Source: Smittium culicis
Lineage: Eukaryota; Kickxellomycota; Harpellomycetes; Harpellales; Legeriomycetaceae
Length of the DNA: 20,827 nt
NCBI GenBank assembly: GCA_001970855.1
Contig: LSSN01000605.1
Coordinates: forward strand, 18,642 to 39,468
Direction of reading: 5' to 3'
The number at the start of each line of letters is the position of its first letter. Within the stretch, counting starts at the first letter, position 1. Shown piece by piece: positions 19,833 to 20,827 of this stretch. The notes beneath the pieces are model-generated. The model worked only from the letters and a program-made list of their open reading frames with translations. It did not search any database and was not told where the DNA came from. The translations under genes and the position numbers were made by a program.

Positions 19833-19887
19833 CTCCCTTCCCCTCCCTTCCCCTCCCTTCCCCTCCCTTCCCCTCCCTTCCCCTCCC
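19833..19887 (+). repeat. 10-bp tandem repeat (CCCTCCCTTC)n
   Basis: Five and a half perfect copies of the 10-base unit CCCTCCCTTC, 55 bp in all. One strand is pure pyrimidine and the other pure purine (GGGAGGGGAA-type). The purine strand has many GGG/GGGG tracts separated by one or two bases, fitting the G-quadruplex pattern. The tract is also close to mirror-symmetric and could form triplex (H-DNA). Copy number is likely to vary between isolates. Confidence 0.95.
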
Positions 19888-20827
19888 ACATCACCATACC
19901 ACAAAATCCAGAATAGCTTTCTGACCTCTACATACACCTTATAGGCCTGGAGCATTTTCGGAATAGGCCGGCTTGTGCCAATAACTGGATTTTATTTTTA
20001 TTATCTTTGCTCAGTGGTTGGCTGCGTTGTTATGCAGAAACCGGAATCAAAATGTTCAGACCAATAGCTTTTTAGAGTTGACAAGTTAGGTGAGTCAGCT
20101 AAAAAATAAAAGTTCGTGCATATTTTTCTTGGGCTTCGATTGGCGCCCTCCATCCTAGCGCTAGATCTACCTCTTGCAATACCCCTAACACCAGCAGCAC
20201 TACATCCACACTTAATTTTACCAAATAGCCCCACTCGTAACAGTAACATTACCAATAATGCATTATCTGCCCTTAATGCTGACTCTGTTCTTAACAAGCT
20301 CGCGGTTTTTAGTATAGCTTAAATCTAAATGACCCGCTTTTGCCTCATGTCTCGCATCCTCTCTCTACTCCCTCTTATCCTTACCCTAAATGCTCAGTTA
20401 GTATATACTACCACTAACCCCAAACGTCAACTCTTTATCTACTGATATGCCTGCCTACTTGCCTTTCTTTCTACTCAAATACCTTCCTTCATTGGCTTAA
20501 TTTAGTGACTAACAAACACAACTTTGACTGATATTGTGCAGGTGTAATTATCGAGCATAAGCCATCATGGCCACTTCCTTAGTGACGCACCTAAACTCCC
20601 TATATCCAATCACATTCCTTATTCCTCTACACTTCCCTTATCCTGCCAATCATCTATCCTCGCTTCTGAGCATCCAAGCTTTCCCACGCCCATTTCCGCT
20701 CTTCATCTGCAAAATAATTCAGTTCCTATTTTGCTATCACCGTGCGAAAACCTATTGGCTCCTTCCCCTTTCTACACTACTAGCCCATCCCACTCCCCAT
20801 TTGCCACCTAGATGCACCAATCATCTA

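Larger units (their letters stand above)
19271..20827. other. C-rich noncoding region with degenerate repeats
   Basis: About 1.55 kb, clearly richer in C than the preceding DNA (25 C against 7 G in 20641-20700). It has no long open frame; the best short ones (around 20001-20322, either strand) show no recognisable motif. A heptamer-like ATTGGCT/CCAAT-type motif recurs (19633, 19792, 20491, 20754). AAGGGCAAATCT occurs twice (19641 and 19765), and GGCTGCGTTGT twice (19488 and 20020). This may be regulatory sequence or an eroded repeat, possibly the 5' region of a plus-strand gene beyond the window. No function is assigned. Confidence 0.5.

Noticed and set aside
20116..20454. Short + strand frames, one beginning MTRFCLMSRILSLLPLI with a signal-peptide look (about 20329).
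   Set aside because: Only about 38 codons before a stop, in pyrimidine-rich DNA where such Leu/Ser/Pro peptides arise by chance.

Overview
The window looks like a nuclear contig from a fungus, probably of the early-diverging zygomycete grade. This is inferred from a PHO85/Pcl-type cyclin, a fungal-type Rfc4 clamp-loader subunit, short AT-rich introns (93 and 86 nt) and a decayed DIRS-type retrotransposon, all set in very AT-rich intergenic DNA. No tRNA, rRNA or CRISPR array was recognised. The species cannot be read from the sequence.

Layout: (1) 1-7.3 kb is AT-rich, gene-poor DNA with poly(A/T) tracts and old diverged repeats. It holds one credible small gene, encoding a 122-aa secreted, very acidic, tyrosine-rich protein (5138-5506, +). 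(2) About 7.3-10.97 kb is a less AT-rich island that is a dead DIRS-like (tyrosine-recombinase) retroelement on the + strand. A Gag remnant, an RT-RNase H remnant and a tyrosine-recombinase remnant follow in order, all broken by stops and frameshifts. A perfect 26-bp palindrome lies near its 3' end. (3) 11.6-18.5 kb is the gene-dense part, with three genes head to tail on the minus strand. They are a 1244-aa HMMR/RHAMM-like coiled-coil protein in three exons (15536 to 11623), an intronless and strikingly GC-rich RFC4 (16906 to 15893), and a PHO85-type cyclin (18530 to 17394). (4) 18.5-20.8 kb has no supported gene. Its + strand is G-rich up to about 19.27 kb, then becomes C/pyrimidine-rich, with a 10-bp (CCCTCCCTTC) tandem array and several short degenerate repeats.

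The three minus-strand genes fit a common cell-cycle theme: clamp loading at replication forks, a spindle/centrosome-type coiled-coil protein, and a CDK-partner cyclin. They are separated by 350-500 bp and each probably has its own promoter. The most interesting items are the HMMR-like gene, which is easily missed because two introns separate its sperm-tail-type N terminus from its coiled coil and C-terminal HMMR-like motif, and the DIRS remnant, which only shows up when the frames are stitched together. Other items worth a look are the GC island at RFC4 and the small acidic secreted protein.
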